A stretch of DNA of 64,000 nucleotides from Pseudomonas shirazensis (GTDB taxonomy: Bacteria; Pseudomonadota; Gammaproteobacteria; Pseudomonadales; Pseudomonadaceae). The stretch spans positions 62,001-126,000 of the forward strand of contig NZ_JABWRD020000004.1 of NCBI RefSeq assembly GCF_014268785.2, read 5' to 3'. This document shows positions 53,931 through 61,751 of the stretch, in pieces (the first letter of the stretch is position 1; each line of letters starts with the position of its first letter). A program made the translations under genes and the position numbers. Below the pieces are notes generated by a model, which had not been told where the DNA came from, searched no databases, and saw only the letters and a program-made list of their open reading frames with translations.

Positions 53931-54812
53931 ATGGGCTATCTGATTATCGTCGCGCTGATCCAGGCGTTTTCCTTCAGCCTGATCGGCGAGTACCTGGCCG
54001 GCAACGTCGACAGCTACTTCGCCGTACTGGCGCGGGTGCTGTTGGCCGGGCTGGTGTTTCTGCCGCTGACCCGCTGGCGCCAGGTCGAACCGCGCTTTTT
54101 GCGCTCGATGCTGCTGATCGGTGCCTTGCAATACGGCGTCACCTACGTCTGCCTGTACCTGAGCTTCCGCGTGCTGACTGTGCCCGAGGTGCTGCTGTTC
54201 ACCATCCTCACGCCGTTGCACGTGACCTTGATCGAAGACGCCCTGAACCGGCGCTTCAACCCTTGGGCGCTGGTGGCTGCACTGGTGGCAGTGGCAGGTG
54301 CGGCGGTGATCCGCATGGACAGCATCAGTGGCGAGTTCTTCATCGGCTTCCTGCTGCTGCAACTGGCCAACTTCACCTATGCCGCAGGTCAGGTGCTGTA
54401 TCGCCACCTGATCGCCCGCAACCCCAGCGACTTACCTCACTACAAACGCTTCGGCTACTTCTACCTCGGCGCGCTGCTGGTGGTGCTGCCGGCGTTTCTG
54501 CTGTTCGGCAATGCCCAGCGCCTGCCGAGCACCGATGTGCAGTGGCTGGTGCTGTTGTTCCTGGGGCTGGTGCCGACAGCGCTGGGGCTGTACTGGTGGA
54601 ACAAGGGCGCCTGCCTGGTTTCTGGCGCAACGCTTGCGGTGATGAACAACCTGCATGTGCCGGTGGGCTTGCTGCTCAACCTGCTGATCTGGAACCAGCA
54701 CGAGCCGCTTGGGCGCTTGCTGCTAGGTGGCTTGATCATTCTGGCCTCGGTCTGGCTCAGCCGGCTGGGCAGCAATCACGCTGCGCCAATGCTCGGCAGA
54801 GTCAGGCGATAG
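53931..54812 (+). CDS. EamA/DMT family transporter
   Basis: A 293-residue inner-membrane protein with ten predicted helices in two EamA units. Seen: GYLIIVALIQAFSFSLIGEYLAG at the N-terminus, ARVLLAGLVFLPLTRW near residue 35, LLFTILTPLHVTLIEDALNRRF near residue 87, and in repeat two PTALGLYWWNKGACLVSGATLAVMNNLHVP near residue 215. It starts at ATG 53931. The pattern resembles carboxylate/amino-acid/amine exporters; the substrate is not determined. It stands alone, convergent with the oxidoreductase gene. Confidence 0.88.
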   Translation: MGYLIIVALIQAFSFSLIGEYLAGNVDSYFAVLARVLLAGLVFLPLTRWRQVEPRFLRSMLLIGALQYGVTYVCLYLSFRVLTVPEVLLFTILTPLHVTLIEDALNRRFNPWALVAALVAVAGAAVIRMDSISGEFFIGFLLLQLANFTYAAGQVLYRHLIARNPSDLPHYKRFGYFYLGALLVVLPAFLLFGNAQRLPSTDVQWLVLLFLGLVPTALGLYWWNKGACLVSGATLAVMNNLHVPVGLLLNLLIWNQHEPLGRLLLGGLIILASVWLSRLGSNHAAPMLGRVRR

Positions 54813-54830
54813 TTGCGGTTGCTCTGCGCT

Positions 54831-55829
54831 TCAGCGCAGGCTGATCACGACCTTGCCCTTGGCGCGTCCCTGTTCTACGTACGCCAGGGCGTCGGCAGTT
54901 GATTGAAATGGGTAGACCTTGTCGATGATTGGCCTGATGGCACCTGACTCCACCAAGGTGGTGATCTCGCTGAGCTGAGCGCCGCTGGAGCGCATGAAGA
55001 CGAACTTGTACCTCACCCCGGCTGCCTGTGCGGCCCTGCGAATGCGCAGGCTCAACAGACGAAGAACCTGGCGCAGCGCCCAGGGTAGCCCCTGCGTCTC
55101 GCCGAACTCAGGCGTTGGCGGGCCAGAGATCGAGATGAGTTGCCCGCCGGGTTTGAGCGTCTTGACCGATTGCTGCAAAACATCCGCACCGAGGCTGTTC
55201 AGTACCACGTCATAGTCGCGCAGTACGGCGTCGAATTGCCGGGCGGTGTAATCAACCACGACATCCGCACCGAGTGCCTTCACCCATTCGACATTCGCCG
55301 TGCTGGTGGTCGTCGCGACGAACGCGCCCAAGTGCTTGGCCAGCTGGATCGCAACGCTGCCCACGCCGCCTGAACCGGCGTGGATCAACACCTTCTGGCC
55401 TGGTTGCAACTGGGCCGTTTCAACCAGCACCTGCCATGCCGTCAGTGCCACCAAGGGCAGTGACGCGGCCTGCTCCATGCTGATGTTGCGTGGCCTGTGG
55501 GCCAGTGCTTGCTGGTCAACCGCGATCAGCCCGGCAAAAGTGCCGATGCGATCCTGGGGTGGCCTGGCATAGACCTCATCGCCCGGTTTGAACAGGCTTA
55601 CATCAGCGCCGACGCTGACGACGACACCGGCCAGATCGTTGCCCAGTATCAGCGGCAAGCGGTAGGGAAGGATCGGCTTGAATTCGCCTGCTCGCAGCTT
55701 CAGGTCCAATACGTTGACGCTGGCAGCGTGTATCTGCACCAGCACGTCATTGGTGCCCATTGCAGGAGCAGGCACGTCAGTGATCTTGCCACTGTGCTTG
55801 CCATATCGCTCGATGGAAAACGCTTTCAT
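54831..55829 (-). CDS. MDR-superfamily NADP-dependent oxidoreductase
   Basis: A 332-residue zinc-free quinone-oxidoreductase-like enzyme of the medium-chain dehydrogenase family. The GroES-like N-terminal part (APAMGTNDVLVQIHAASVNVLDLKLRAGEF, residues 20-50) and the nucleotide-binding VLIHAGSGGVGSVAIQLAKHLGA near residue 145 are clear. The zinc ligands of alcohol dehydrogenases are absent. It probably reduces enones or quinones with NADPH. It lies 69 bases downstream of the SDR gene, and both are read away from a TetR gene, so it is likely repressed by it. Confidence 0.92.
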   Translation of the reverse strand: MKAFSIERYGKHSGKITDVPAPAMGTNDVLVQIHAASVNVLDLKLRAGEFKPILPYRLPLILGNDLAGVVVSVGADVSLFKPGDEVYARPPQDRIGTFAGLIAVDQQALAHRPRNISMEQAASLPLVALTAWQVLVETAQLQPGQKVLIHAGSGGVGSVAIQLAKHLGAFVATTTSTANVEWVKALGADVVVDYTARQFDAVLRDYDVVLNSLGADVLQQSVKTLKPGGQLISISGPPTPEFGETQGLPWALRQVLRLLSLRIRRAAQAAGVRYKFVFMRSSGAQLSEITTLVESGAIRPIIDKVYPFQSTADALAYVEQGRAKGKVVISLR

Positions 55830-55898
55830 GATTTGTCGCTCGAGGGGGAGGGCGGGCAGTGCCCTTGCGTAGCGTTGGCTTGCCCGCCTGCTGGCAGC

Positions 55899-56687
55899 TC
55901 AGGCCTGAGCTTGATAGCGCTCGGCTACGACGGACTGGCGAATCTCTGCCAGCAAGCCTTGCCGGGCAAGCTGCAGCGCATCCCAACGTGCAGCGTCCTG
56001 CAGGGGCGGGATGGTCACCGGCTCGCGGCGGTCGAAACCGACCAGCGCAGCATCGACCAGCTCGCCCACGGCCATCACTTCAGTCAGGGTATTGATATCG
56101 ATACCCGCACGATCCCAGATCTCGGTGCGGGTTGCCGCAGGCAGCACGGCCTGGACATAAACGCCCTTGGGCGCCAGCTCAAGGCTCAGACCCTGTGACA
56201 GGAACAACACGAAGGCTTTGGTCGCGCCGTACACGCTCATGCCGAATTCCGGCGCCAGGGCCACCACAGAACCGATATTGATGATCGCGCCGCTGCCGGC
56301 CTGCGCCAGCCGTGGCGCGATCGCGCTGGCCAGTCGAACCAGGGCGGTGGTGTTCAGCGCGACCAGGTTGGCCACGCTGTCGGTTGATTGCTCGATAAAG
56401 CTGCCGGACTGCGCGGCGCCGGCGTTGTTGACGAGCAGGGTGATGCTGCTGTCATCGCGCAAGCGGGCTTCGACGGTCGCCAGGTCGCTGCTTTGCGTCA
56501 AGTCAGCCTGAATCACATCGATGGCCACGGCATATTGCTGGCCAAGCGTTGCGGCGAGTGCATCCAGGCGGGTCTTGTCACGGGCTACCAGCACCAGATC
56601 ATGGCCGCGCTGGGCGAAGCGCTCGGCGTAGGTTGCGCCGATGCCAGAAGAAGCGCCGGTGATCAGTACGGTTTCAGCATTGTTCAT
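55899..56687 (-). CDS. Short-chain dehydrogenase/reductase
   Basis: A 262-residue classical SDR. The cofactor motif is LITGASSGIGATYAERFA near residue 8, the NNAG motif lies near residue 86, and the catalytic set is Ser (IINIGSVVAL), Tyr and Lys in YGATKAF near residue 150. Arg in ARDKTRLD suggests NADP preference. The substrate is unknown. The start MNNAETVLI (56687) is chosen because the longer open frame would run through the operator. It is the first gene after the TetR operator and probably cotranscribed with the MDR gene. Confidence 0.92.
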   Translation of the reverse strand: MNNAETVLITGASSGIGATYAERFAQRGHDLVLVARDKTRLDALAATLGQQYAVAIDVIQADLTQSSDLATVEARLRDDSSITLLVNNAGAAQSGSFIEQSTDSVANLVALNTTALVRLASAIAPRLAQAGSGAIINIGSVVALAPEFGMSVYGATKAFVLFLSQGLSLELAPKGVYVQAVLPAATRTEIWDRAGIDINTLTEVMAVGELVDAALVGFDRREPVTIPPLQDAARWDALQLARQGLLAEIRQSVVAERYQAQA

Positions 56688-56742
56688 GGACGGGAACTCA
56701 AGGTGAGTGGCTGTTGGGCAGTCTGATGGGGAAGCGTTTTTA

Positions 56743-56794
56743 TGATGTCGATCATAATCAAAAGTGTCAACGGTTTTGATTATGGTCGACATCA
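56743..56794. promoter_or_regulatory. Large inverted-repeat operator between SDR and tetR
   Basis: The 21 bases 56743-56763 are the reverse complement of 56774-56794 with one mismatch, and a 10-base spacer lies between. The arms start TGATGTCG and end in CAAAA. Each arm also carries a shorter near-palindrome (ATGATGTCGATCAT). It lies in the 149-base gap between the divergent SDR and TetR genes. It is the obvious operator for the TetR protein on both genes and on itself. Confidence 0.85.
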
Positions 56795-56836
56795 GAGTAT
56801 GCTGAGCCATCGTCAAGAAGTCCCCCGAGGCGCCCT

Positions 56837-57409
56837 ATGAAAATCACCAAGACGCAATCACTCGCCAATCGCGCGCATATCGTCGAGACGGCTTCGCAGC
56901 TGTTTCGTGAACGCGGCTACGACGGTGTGGGTGTGGCCGAGCTGATGGCCACTGCCGGGTTCACTCAGGGGGGGTTCTACAAGCACTTTGGCTCAAAGGC
57001 CGACCTGATGGCCGAAGCGGCAGCGCTCAGCCTGGAGAGGTCTGCCGCCGGTGCGTGCACTATTGGCCTGGAGGAGTTCGTCAATCGCTACGTCTCCCGT
57101 GCCCACCGAGATGGCAGAGACACAGGCTGCACCGTTGCAGCCTTGGGTGGCGATGCTGCTCGCCAGTCCGATGAGGTCAAGGCGACCTTCGCCAGCGGCA
57201 TCGAAAAGACCCTTGCAGCATTTGAAGAGAAGTACCGGGCGGGGACAGGGGCGACGCCCGAGCAGGCGCGCGCGAAGGTCGTGAGCCTGTTTACTCATGC
57301 CGTGGGTGCCGTCATGTTGTCGCGGGCGTGCCCGGATGACTCAGCGCTGGCAGACGAAATACTGCAAGCGTGCCGGGCGGAGCTGCTGGATGCGCTGGCT
57401 GCCGACTGA
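56837..57409 (+). CDS. TetR family transcriptional repressor
   Basis: A 190-residue TetR regulator. The N-terminal helix-turn-helix is at residues about 8-55 (NRAHIVETASQLFRERGYDGVGVAELMATAGFTQGGFYKHFGSKADLM), and a ligand-binding helical domain follows (TFASGIEKTLAAFEEKY). The domain contains DTGCTVAAL near residue 94, whose Cys could sense electrophiles, as in NemR-like proteins; this is only a suggestion. It probably represses the divergent SDR-MDR genes. A perfect hairpin follows the stop. Confidence 0.92.
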   Translation: MKITKTQSLANRAHIVETASQLFRERGYDGVGVAELMATAGFTQGGFYKHFGSKADLMAEAAALSLERSAAGACTIGLEEFVNRYVSRAHRDGRDTGCTVAALGGDAARQSDEVKATFASGIEKTLAAFEEKYRAGTGATPEQARAKVVSLFTHAVGAVMLSRACPDDSALADEILQACRAELLDALAAD

Positions 57410-57410
57410 A

Positions 57411-57438
57411 CAAGGTTTGCGCTGCTGCGCAAACCTTG
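57411..57438. terminator. Bidirectional hairpin between tetR and modA-like gene
   Basis: CAAGGTTTGCGC at 57411-57422 pairs perfectly with GCGCAAACCTTG at 57427-57438, a 12-bp stem with a 4-base loop. It lies between convergent tetR and the binding-protein gene. Strong stem, short T-rich flank; it probably ends both transcripts. Confidence 0.75.
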
Positions 57439-57456
57439 CGTCCAATTTCTCGGCAA

Positions 57457-58260
57457 TCAGCTGGCGTGGTGCGGCAGCGGTGACAAGCCACTGCTCTTGA
57501 TCGCCGCATCTGCCTGAGGCGAAGCCAGGTATTCAAGCAGTGCCTTGGCCGCGGCCTGATGCTGGCTCTTGCTGACCATGGCGCCGGAGTACATGGTCAT
57601 CTTCTGTGCCTCGGCCGGGATCAAGCCAACGATGCTGATGCCCGGTACCGGCTTGAGTTCGCTGAGCTGCTGAAAGCCGATCTGCGCCTGCCCGCGAGCG
57701 ACCACTGCACCGACCGGTTCTGCCGGGATCATGTGGGCTTTGGCATCGAACGTCGACCTCAGCTGCAGGCGTGGGAACAACGTCTTGGACAGATAAACAC
57801 CGCTGGCGCTGTCCGAATAGGCGACCGATTTGCTCTCCACCAGCACCTTGCGCAGGTTCTGCATCGTGCTGATGTCCGGCTTCGGCTCGCCCTGGCGCAC
57901 GGCCATGGCGATGAAGGACTTGCCCAGGTCGACGCGGCTGGCCTTGTCTGCCTGGCCGTCAGCGATCAGCGTGTCCAGCGCCGAGCCGACCATCAGGACC
58001 ACGTCAGCATCCTCACCCTTGGCCAGCCTGTTGGGGATCGCCTGCGGGGTGTCGCCCATCGACGGCGCCGCCAGGACATTCAGTTTGACCCCGAACTTTT
58101 TCTGGTAAGCCGGCGCCACTTCGCGAATCGCACCCATGATGCCGCCCGAGCTGAGCACGGTCAGGGTATTCGCGTCGCCAGGTACGGCTTCAGCTGCCGA
58201 GCACGCGAAGGTGGCCAGCAACAGTGCCGCGCAGAAGCATGGGAATGTTCTGCGGATCAA
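57457..58260 (-). CDS. ModA-like periplasmic binding protein (orphan)
   Basis: A 267-residue extracytoplasmic binding protein of the molybdate-binding (ModA-like) superfamily. The signal is FCAALLLATFACSAAEA, residues about 8-25. The substrate motifs are LTVLSSGGIMGAIREVAPAYQKKFG near residue 33, ADVVLMVGSALDTLIADG near residue 85 and AVVARGQAQIGFQQLSELKPVPGI near 188. There is no permease or ATPase gene beside it, so it may be an orphan or serve a distant partner. The start is TTG 58260 without a good ribosome site. Identity of the ligand is uncertain. Confidence 0.85.
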   Translation of the reverse strand: MIRRTFPCFCAALLLATFACSAAEAVPGDANTLTVLSSGGIMGAIREVAPAYQKKFGVKLNVLAAPSMGDTPQAIPNRLAKGEDADVVLMVGSALDTLIADGQADKASRVDLGKSFIAMAVRQGEPKPDISTMQNLRKVLVESKSVAYSDSASGVYLSKTLFPRLQLRSTFDAKAHMIPAEPVGAVVARGQAQIGFQQLSELKPVPGISIVGLIPAEAQKMTMYSGAMVSKSQHQAAAKALLEYLASPQADAAIKSSGLSPLPHHAS

Positions 58261-58411
58261 AAGAATCCAGATTACTGAGCCGCAGTCACCGGTTCAGTTA
58301 ACGGGCCGTGAAGGATGTTTCATGTTCTGAGCAAGCTGCGTGAACGACTATCGCCTATGTCGGTACAGCAGGGCAGGAGCTGCGGCATGGAGCAGTGGCT
58401 TGCGGAGTGAT

Positions 58412-58533
58412 AAATCGCGGGCGAAAGAAAGCCCGCTGCTAGGCGGGCAAGTTCAATCACACGTAGGGATGGCTATAGATTGCGCCCCTTGCCGTGAAAA
58501 TTAGGTGAAAGCAGAGTCAACACGCCGTCAGAT
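58412..58533 (-). ncRNA. Duplicated ~120-bp element, copy 1 (candidate sRNA)
   Basis: Copy 1 of an element that recurs at 60197-60317 in the same direction. Read on the minus strand, it has a block GTTGAC, then TTTTCACG, then a stem-loop (CAATC 58454-58458 with GATTG 58478-58482) whose loop holds ATCCCTACGTG. It ends with a clear Rho-independent terminator: a GCCCGC/GCGGGC stem (58431-58448) and a TTTCTTT tail. The spacing of all blocks is the same as in copy 2. This suggests a small RNA gene. It lies in the 471-base gap before the MFS gene. Confidence 0.5.
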
Positions 58534-58731
58534 TTCACCCACCGAATTCGATCCCGTCTGTAGCGTTGAGATGGACGCATTTTGGGCCCGGCAGCTGGGC
58601 TTGTGATACAGCGATTGATAACAAAGATGCATCAATCCATGAAAATTAAGCACTAACTGTTTCAAAATGTGTCCCGCATACTCTAGTTTAGAGCGTAACA
58701 AGCATTTTAAGAATATCGCTGGAGATCCGTC
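58534..58731. other. Leader/promoter region of MFS gene
   Basis: This stretch has no gene. It is AT-rich, contains a possible operator palindrome CTCTA-GTT-TAGAG about 50 bases before the MFS start, and a ribosome site GGAGA just before ATG 58732. The remaining bases show nothing that I recognise. Confidence 0.4.
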
Positions 58732-60033
58732 ATGCATGCTTCATCCCCCGCTGCGGGCACTGCCCGTTCCCGCGCCGCAGCCGTGTTCCGCGTCACCTCG
58801 GGTAATTTTCTCGAGCAGTTCGACTTCTTCCTGTTCGGCTTCTACGCCACTCAGATTGCGACCGCATTCTTTCCTGCGGCGAGTGAATTCGCTTCCCTGA
58901 TGATGACCTTTGCGGTGTTCGGCGCAGGCTTCCTCATGCGCCCGCTGGGCGCGATTGTGCTCGGTGCCTACATCGATGACGTGGGCCGGCGCAAAGGTTT
59001 GATCGTGACCCTGTCGATCATGGCCAGCGGTACGCTGTTGATCGTGCTGGTGCCCGGATACGCCAGTATTGGCCTGTGGGCACCGGCCCTGGTCTTGCTC
59101 GGACGGCTGCTGCAGGGCTTCTCGGCTGGCGCCGAATTGGGCGGGGTGTCGGTATACCTGTCGGAAATGGCCACGCCTGGGCGCAAGGGCTTCTACACCA
59201 GCTGGCAGTCCGGCAGCCAGCAAGTGGCGATCATCGTTGCCGCAGCACTGGGCTACGGCTTGAACCAGTGGTTGGCGCCTGAGCAGATCAGCGAATGGGG
59301 CTGGCGCGTACCGTTTGCCGTGGGTTGCATGATCATCCCGTTCATCTTCCTGCTGCGGCGCAGCCTGCAGGAAACCGAAGAGTTCGCCAATCGCACCCAT
59401 CGCCCGACCATGAAGCAGGTGGTGGCAACACTGGCCAGTAACTGGGGGGTTGTCATCGGCGGCATGCTGATGGTGGCAATGACCACCAGCGCCTTCTACC
59501 TGATAACCGTATATGCACCGACCTTCGGCAAGACCGTACTCAACCTGACCACCACCGACGCCTTGCTGGTGACGCTGCTGGTCGGCGTATCGAACTTCTT
59601 TTGGTTGCCCATCGGCGGCATGCTCAGCGACCGCTTCGGACGCAAGCCGATGATGATAGCGATGACCGTGCTGACGCTTTTCACCGCTTACCCGGCGCTG
59701 TCGTACCTGGCTCAGGCAGCGAGCTTCTCGCACATGCTTGAAGTGCTGCTGTGGTTCTCGTTCCTCTATGCGCTCTACAACGGCGCAATGATCCCGGCGC
59801 TGACCGAGATCATGCCGGTCGAGGTGAAAGTGGCCGGGTTCTCGCTGGCTTACAGCCTGGCCACGGCGCTGTTTGGTGGGTTCACCCCAGCCATGTCGAC
59901 CTGGCTGATCCACCTCACCGGTGACAAGGCTGCACCGGCGTACTGGGTAACTTTCGCTGCTGGCTGCGCCTTGTGCGCCACGTTGGTGTTGTACCGCCGG
60001 GTCAAGACCGCTCAGCCACACGCGGCAGTTTGA
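58732..60033 (+). CDS. MFS citrate/tricarballylate:H+ symporter-like transporter
   Basis: A 433-residue MHS-type MFS protein with 12 helices. It begins with a soluble leader, then [26 protein letters not shown] near residue 22, the typical MHS opening. The conserved loop [20 protein letters not shown] lies near residue 83, [41 protein letters not shown] near 122, and a second loop [15 protein letters not shown] near 303. Closest known relatives are citrate and tricarballylate symporters (CitA, TcuC). The actual carboxylate is inferred. Copies of a 120-bp repeat lie on both sides. Confidence 0.88.
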   Translation: MHASSPAAGTARSRAAAVFRVTSGNFLEQFDFFLFGFYATQIATAFFPAASEFASLMMTFAVFGAGFLMRPLGAIVLGAYIDDVGRRKGLIVTLSIMASGTLLIVLVPGYASIGLWAPALVLLGRLLQGFSAGAELGGVSVYLSEMATPGRKGFYTSWQSGSQQVAIIVAAALGYGLNQWLAPEQISEWGWRVPFAVGCMIIPFIFLLRRSLQETEEFANRTHRPTMKQVVATLASNWGVVIGGMLMVAMTTSAFYLITVYAPTFGKTVLNLTTTDALLVTLLVGVSNFFWLPIGGMLSDRFGRKPMMIAMTVLTLFTAYPALSYLAQAASFSHMLEVLLWFSFLYALYNGAMIPALTEIMPVEVKVAGFSLAYSLATALFGGFTPAMSTWLIHLTGDKAAPAYWVTFAAGCALCATLVLYRRVKTAQPHAAV

Positions 60034-60042
60034 TCGGGTTTT

Positions 60043-60074
60043 GATGACGCCTGGCGGCTCAGCTACCAGGCATC
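60043..60074 (+). terminator. Weak hairpin after MFS gene
   Basis: GCCTGG at 60049-60054 pairs with CCAGGC at 60066-60071, and the flanking GAT/ATC bases extend the stem loosely. No T-run follows, so this is a weak candidate for the end of the MFS transcript. Confidence 0.35.
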
Positions 60075-60196
60075 AGCCCGGTGAGTCTTCCTGGGAGCCC
60101 AACTCTTTCTGAGCGGTGATCGCCTTTGCTTGGGGTGACATACCAGCGGCTCTCTGAGAACTAAGGTGGGTAAGCTGACGGCGCCTGGCCTGACGA

Positions 60197-60317
60197 AAAT
60201 CGCAGGCAAAAGAAAGCCCGCTGCTAGGCGGGCCAAGGTCTATCACGTAGGGATGGATATAGACTGCCTTGGCGCTCGTGAAAACTAAGTGAAAGGTTGG
60301 TCAACGGGGTGTCAGAT
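60197..60317 (-). ncRNA. Duplicated ~120-bp element, copy 2 (candidate sRNA)
   Basis: Copy 2 of the element at 58412. On the minus strand it shows GTTGAC, CTTTCAC, TTTTCACG, then a stem GTCTAT/ATAGAC (plus-strand bases 60238-60243 and 60259-60264), a loop again holding ATCCCTACGTG, and a terminator with the stem at 60216-60233 and TTTCTTTT tail. The stem bases differ from copy 1 yet can still pair, which points to conserved RNA structure. It lies 40 bases before the GFA gene, on the opposite strand to it. It fills most of the 324-base gap. Confidence 0.5.
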
Positions 60318-60357
60318 CTGCGCCCCTCTTTTTCTCGGATACACCTGGAGAATCGCT

Positions 60358-60801
60358 ATGGCTGATGCAATTAATGATGATCGTCCCGTATACCAGGCCG
60401 CCTGCCATTGCGGGACCGTGCAGTTTTCCGTGCGCTTGACCGATGGTGTGCGTACCGCGCGCAGGTGCAACTGCTCGCTCTGCCGTATGCGCGGTGCCGT
60501 TGCGGTATCAGCCAACCTGGACGATATCAGCGTCACGCAAGGGCAAGAGGCGCTCACCCTCTATCAGTTTCACACGCGTGAAGCCAAGCACTACTTCTGC
60601 TCCAAATGTGGCATTTACACTTTCCATCAGCGCCGTTCTGCGCCTGATCAGTACGGGGTCAATGTGGCTTGTATTGAAGGTATGAGCCCATTTGATTTCC
60701 CCGAAGTAATTGTCAGTGAAGGCCGGATTCATCCTAAAGATCGCGCAGGTGGCGGCTCGCAAGTTGCAGGGTGGCTGCGCTACGTGAGCAGTCCTGAGTG
60801 A
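60358..60801 (+). CDS. GFA family (CENP-V/GFA domain) protein
   Basis: A 147-residue GFA-domain protein of the glutathione-dependent formaldehyde-activating type. The zinc cysteines are CHCGTVQFSV near residue 16, CNCSLCRMRGAV near 39 and CSKCGIYTFHQRR near 82. The family holds two zinc ions, one structural; few members are true formaldehyde enzymes, so the substrate is unknown. GGAGAA lies upstream of ATG 60358. The frame is open to 60289, but the family start is at MADAIND. Confidence 0.9.
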   Translation: MADAINDDRPVYQAACHCGTVQFSVRLTDGVRTARRCNCSLCRMRGAVAVSANLDDISVTQGQEALTLYQFHTREAKHYFCSKCGIYTFHQRRSAPDQYGVNVACIEGMSPFDFPEVIVSEGRIHPKDRAGGGSQVAGWLRYVSSPE

Positions 60802-60977
60802 CAGCCCAGCGTGTCTACTCGGCTTGGGCGTATGGTAGAGCTCTAGAGGTGTCCATCAGGCCGATATAGATGCTGAAATTCTTGAGTCCCGACGGAGTGC
60901 TCGCACCCGCACTGGCATTGCCTCTGCCAACAGATTAGCTACTCTGTGGTTGGATAAAGTCCCAAGGAATGCTTGCC

Positions 60978-61403
60978 ATGAGAAGGAAATTGAGTATTGC
61001 CGCAGTATTCTCCCTAGCTCTGGTTGTAAGCCCGATCTTGCTGGCAGACCCCGGGAAAGGGAAAAGCCACGACAAGGGAGGACAACACGCAAGCCAAGGT
61101 CATCAGGGCAACAGCAATGACTGGCATCAAGGGCCTTCCGTCGATTTGGGAGGGGTGCGAGTCATCCTCAATGACAATCGCAATTACTGGAATCCAGGCT
61201 CTTCCTTACCGCCAGGTATCCAGAAGAATCTGGCGCGCGGCAAGCCTCTCCCGCCAGGGATCGCGAAGAAGCTGGATAGCCGACTGATCGGACGACTTCC
61301 TCATTACGATGGTTATGAGTGGCAGCAAGCTGGAACTGATTTGCTGCTTGTGGCCATTACTTCAGGTGTCATCTATGAGGTACTACATAATGTTCTTGAC
61401 TAA
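60978..61403 (+). CDS. CigR-like/RcnB-domain exported protein
   Basis: A 141-residue exported protein. A signal peptide (RRKLSIAAVFSLALVVSPILLADP, cleavage after LLA) precedes a charged, His/Gly/Lys-rich linker (GKGKSHDKGGQHASQGHQGNS in part) and a C-terminal region with the repeated motif LPPGIQKNLARGKPLPPGIAKKL near residue 75. GRLPHYDGYEWQQAGTDLLLVAITSGVIYEVLHNVLD follows in pieces, which resembles the CigR anti-virulence/RcnB family. The start is at 60978 because AAGGA (60964-60968) sits at the right distance from it. The poly-His linker and nearby nickel/cobalt genes hint at a metal link, but this is inference. Confidence 0.82.
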   Translation: MRRKLSIAAVFSLALVVSPILLADPGKGKSHDKGGQHASQGHQGNSNDWHQGPSVDLGGVRVILNDNRNYWNPGSSLPPGIQKNLARGKPLPPGIAKKLDSRLIGRLPHYDGYEWQQAGTDLLLVAITSGVIYEVLHNVLD

Positions 61404-61605
61404 GTCCGCTAGCCTAAAAAGCCCATGAAATGGGTCTTGTGACAGGAAAAGCTTGAACCACCTGATGCCGAGAAAATGTTTAAGGGCTATCAGGGAGCGC
61501 TGTGGGGCACGGCTGAGACAGGCCCCGTAAAAGTCAGCTACGGGTCGGTTAGTGACCGCTGCTCGGATTAGCAATCCTTGTCCTTCCACACGTGGAGGAC
61601 TTGGC
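61404..61605. other. Gap between cigR-like gene and integrase remnant
   Basis: No gene can be supported in these 202 bases. They hold two short inverted repeats close together (CCGTA...TACGG and GGTC...GACC at about 61527-61557), immediately before the integrase remnant. They could be terminator or recombination-site debris. Codon use and AT content are unlike the core genes. Confidence 0.3.
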
Positions 61606-61740
61606 ATGCACATCATTGCTACCAGCAGCCGTCAGCCATGGAACAAAGGAAAGCTTGTCGGGAGAAAACCCCACTCCGACTCAGTTCCCCACTTGCTCAG
61701 CCAGGGAATCAGGCGCATCATTTCAACAACTATAGGGTAG
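61606..61740 (+). pseudogene. N-terminal remnant of tyrosine integrase
   Basis: A 44-residue open frame, MHIIATSSRQPWNKGKLVGR then KPHSDSVPHLLS, preceded by GGAGG seven bases upstream. The segment RQPWNKGKLVGRKP is the characteristic start of a widespread family of bacterial tyrosine recombinases/integrases (normally QPWNKGKLVGQKPPL). After about residue 22 the similarity ends and a stop follows at 61740, so the rest is lost or frame-shifted. It is a remnant and not a working enzyme. It lies directly before the metal-efflux operon. Confidence 0.7.
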
Positions 61741-61751
61741 GGGGGTATGCT
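61731..61751 (+). promoter_or_regulatory. DmeR/RcnR-type operator over the dmeR leader
   Basis: A run TAGGGTAGGGGGGTATGC precedes the dmeR start, with six Gs at 61740-61745 flanked by TA and TAT. G-tract sites of this kind are the operators of RcnR/CsoR-family repressors. The G-tract also provides the ribosome site, so the repressor would cover the start region. Confidence 0.65.

Noticed and set aside
58412-60317. Reading the two 120-bp repeats as ends of a composite transposon around the MFS gene
   Set aside because: They are direct, lack terminal inverted repeats and target-site duplications visible by eye, and contain no transposase. The RNA-gene reading explains the terminator and the stem changes better.
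60856-61092. A 78-codon minus-strand frame before the cigR-like gene
   Set aside because: It overlaps the signal-peptide region of a well-supported gene on the other strand and has no ribosome site.
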